Assembly (NCBI RefSeq): GCF_001654455.1
Contig: NZ_CP015772.1
Coordinates: 5,394,001 to 5,458,000, forward strand
Length of the DNA: 64,000 bases
Origin: Niabella ginsenosidivorans
GTDB lineage: Bacteria > Bacteroidota > Bacteroidia > Chitinophagales > Chitinophagaceae
Direction of reading: 5' to 3'
The notes under the pieces: model-generated
Databases searched by the model: none
What the model saw: only the letters and a program-made list of their open reading frames with translations
What the model was told of the DNA's origin: nothing
Part shown: piece after piece, positions 63,572 to 64,000 of the stretch
Layout: the number at the start of each line of letters is the position of its first letter
Numbering within the stretch: position 1 is the first letter of the stretch
Made by a program: the position numbers and the translations under genes

Positions 63572-64000
63572 ATGTATTACGAATTATTTGACCTTGCGGA
63601 AAAGAGTGGTAAGAGAATAGGCAACCTGGATATACGGCTTTCCTTTAACCGTTTTCTGAGTTACCTGGAGCAGAGGATTGCTGCAACCGGGTCAGTAAAA
63701 AAAGGGTTCTTTGAGTATGTGTTGAATAAATTTTTATCCAACAAACATCTAAAGGATGAGATTCCTGTTGAGGAAATAAAATATTTCCGGGAAGAGCTGG
63801 AATTAATGTATAACCTCTTACAACCTCCGCTTGATGACGAAAAAACCAACCTTTGGGGGCTTTGCATACCTATAGATCCGGTTATCTTTTTTGGTACAAA
63901 AGCGTTTTATGACCTGGTAAAGAAAAGCGCAGCAAAAGCAGACCATTGTGAAGAAGGAATGATCCCTACGGATGAAATGATGCAGCGGCGGCTGCAGTTC
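63572..64000 (+). CDS. Hypothetical protein, N-terminal part (runs off the window)
   Basis: ATG 63572 lies 4 bp after the previous stop, in the same apparent operon. The visible 143 residues are soluble and mainly helical: MYYELFDLAEKSGKRIGN, then SFNRFLSYLEQRI and KYFREELELMYNLLQPP, then LWGLCIPIDPVIFFGTKAFYDLV. The pattern resembles N-terminal parts of some Bacteroidota sensor-like proteins, but no domain is assigned. Confidence 0.65.
   Translation, partial: MYYELFDLAEKSGKRIGNLDIRLSFNRFLSYLEQRIAATGSVKKGFFEYVLNKFLSNKHLKDEIPVEEIKYFREELELMYNLLQPPLDDEKTNLWGLCIPIDPVIFFGTKAFYDLVKKSAAKADHCEEGMIPTDEMMQRRLQF

Noticed and set aside
1-64000. tRNA, rRNA or CRISPR array
   Set aside because: No conserved tRNA T-loop pattern, rRNA segment or regularly spaced direct-repeat array was seen on reading; not tested by a dedicated program.

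Overview
The window looks like a chromosomal segment of a Bacteroidota member, most likely family Chitinophagaceae. This rests on TAnnTTTG-type -7 boxes, a TonB receptor paired with a DUF5689 lipoprotein, BatD, a fused alpha/beta 2-oxoacid dehydrogenase E1, metallophosphoesterase/outer-membrane-barrel fusions, and many short palindromic intergenic repeats. No rRNA, tRNA or CRISPR array was recognised. Assignments come from reading the sequence only; no database search was run.

Layout. 1-9.6 kb: SDR end, BatD, a membrane zinc peptidase, radA, comF, a glutathione-peroxidase-like protein, an amidohydrolase lipoprotein, a Crp/Fnr regulator, a VOC protein, then a repeat-rich gap with a gene remnant. 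9.6-18.6 kb: 6-phosphogluconate dehydrogenase and a secreted EEP-family hydrolase on the minus strand, a degraded IS110 remnant among REP-like repeats, then a TonB receptor and a DUF5689 lipoprotein. 18.7-31.4 kb: small membrane proteins, a sugar acetyltransferase, a DMT transporter, a NEW3/ABC-2 type export operon, a heterodimeric ABC exporter, an AraC regulator and an SDR. 31.4-36.7 kb: an accessory region with strong hairpins, a REP-associated tyrosine transposase (RAYT) with a REP pair and a 46-bp perfect palindrome inside its ORF, a DUF4238 gene, two small HTH genes with a dyad operator, and a two-gene cassette of unknown function. 36.7-51.7 kb: a VOC protein, an S10 peptidase, a frameshifted DoxX-like gene, a PHP-UvrD helicase split in two by a palindromic repeat, an MBL-rhodanese fusion, an AraC regulator, a serine hydrolase, holB, a RicT/PSP1 protein and a non-catalytic M16 subunit. 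51.8-55.7 kb: second copies of two interspersed repeats, a DUF4421 protein and the fused E1.

55.9-64 kb: the most interesting part. A tightly packed co-directional set encodes an HD phosphohydrolase fused to a Pycsar-effector-like membrane domain, polyphosphate kinase 1, a SdiA-regulated-type propeller lipoprotein, and a 1200-residue protein with a metallophosphoesterase, a middle domain carrying HipA/FAM20-like kinase motifs, and an Omp85-like barrel. A partial unknown gene follows. Intergenic distances are +11, -14, +1 and +4 bp, so these genes are probably one transcript joining nucleotide or polyphosphate chemistry inside the cell to phosphoester chemistry at the envelope.

A second theme is repeats. 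At least five families of palindromic or structured repeats occur (REPIN-like, RAYT-linked REP, an approximately 510-bp structured repeat, an approximately 100-bp repeat, and ACCATTAAGG / ACCTATAAGG palindromes). One copy appears to have broken a helicase gene.
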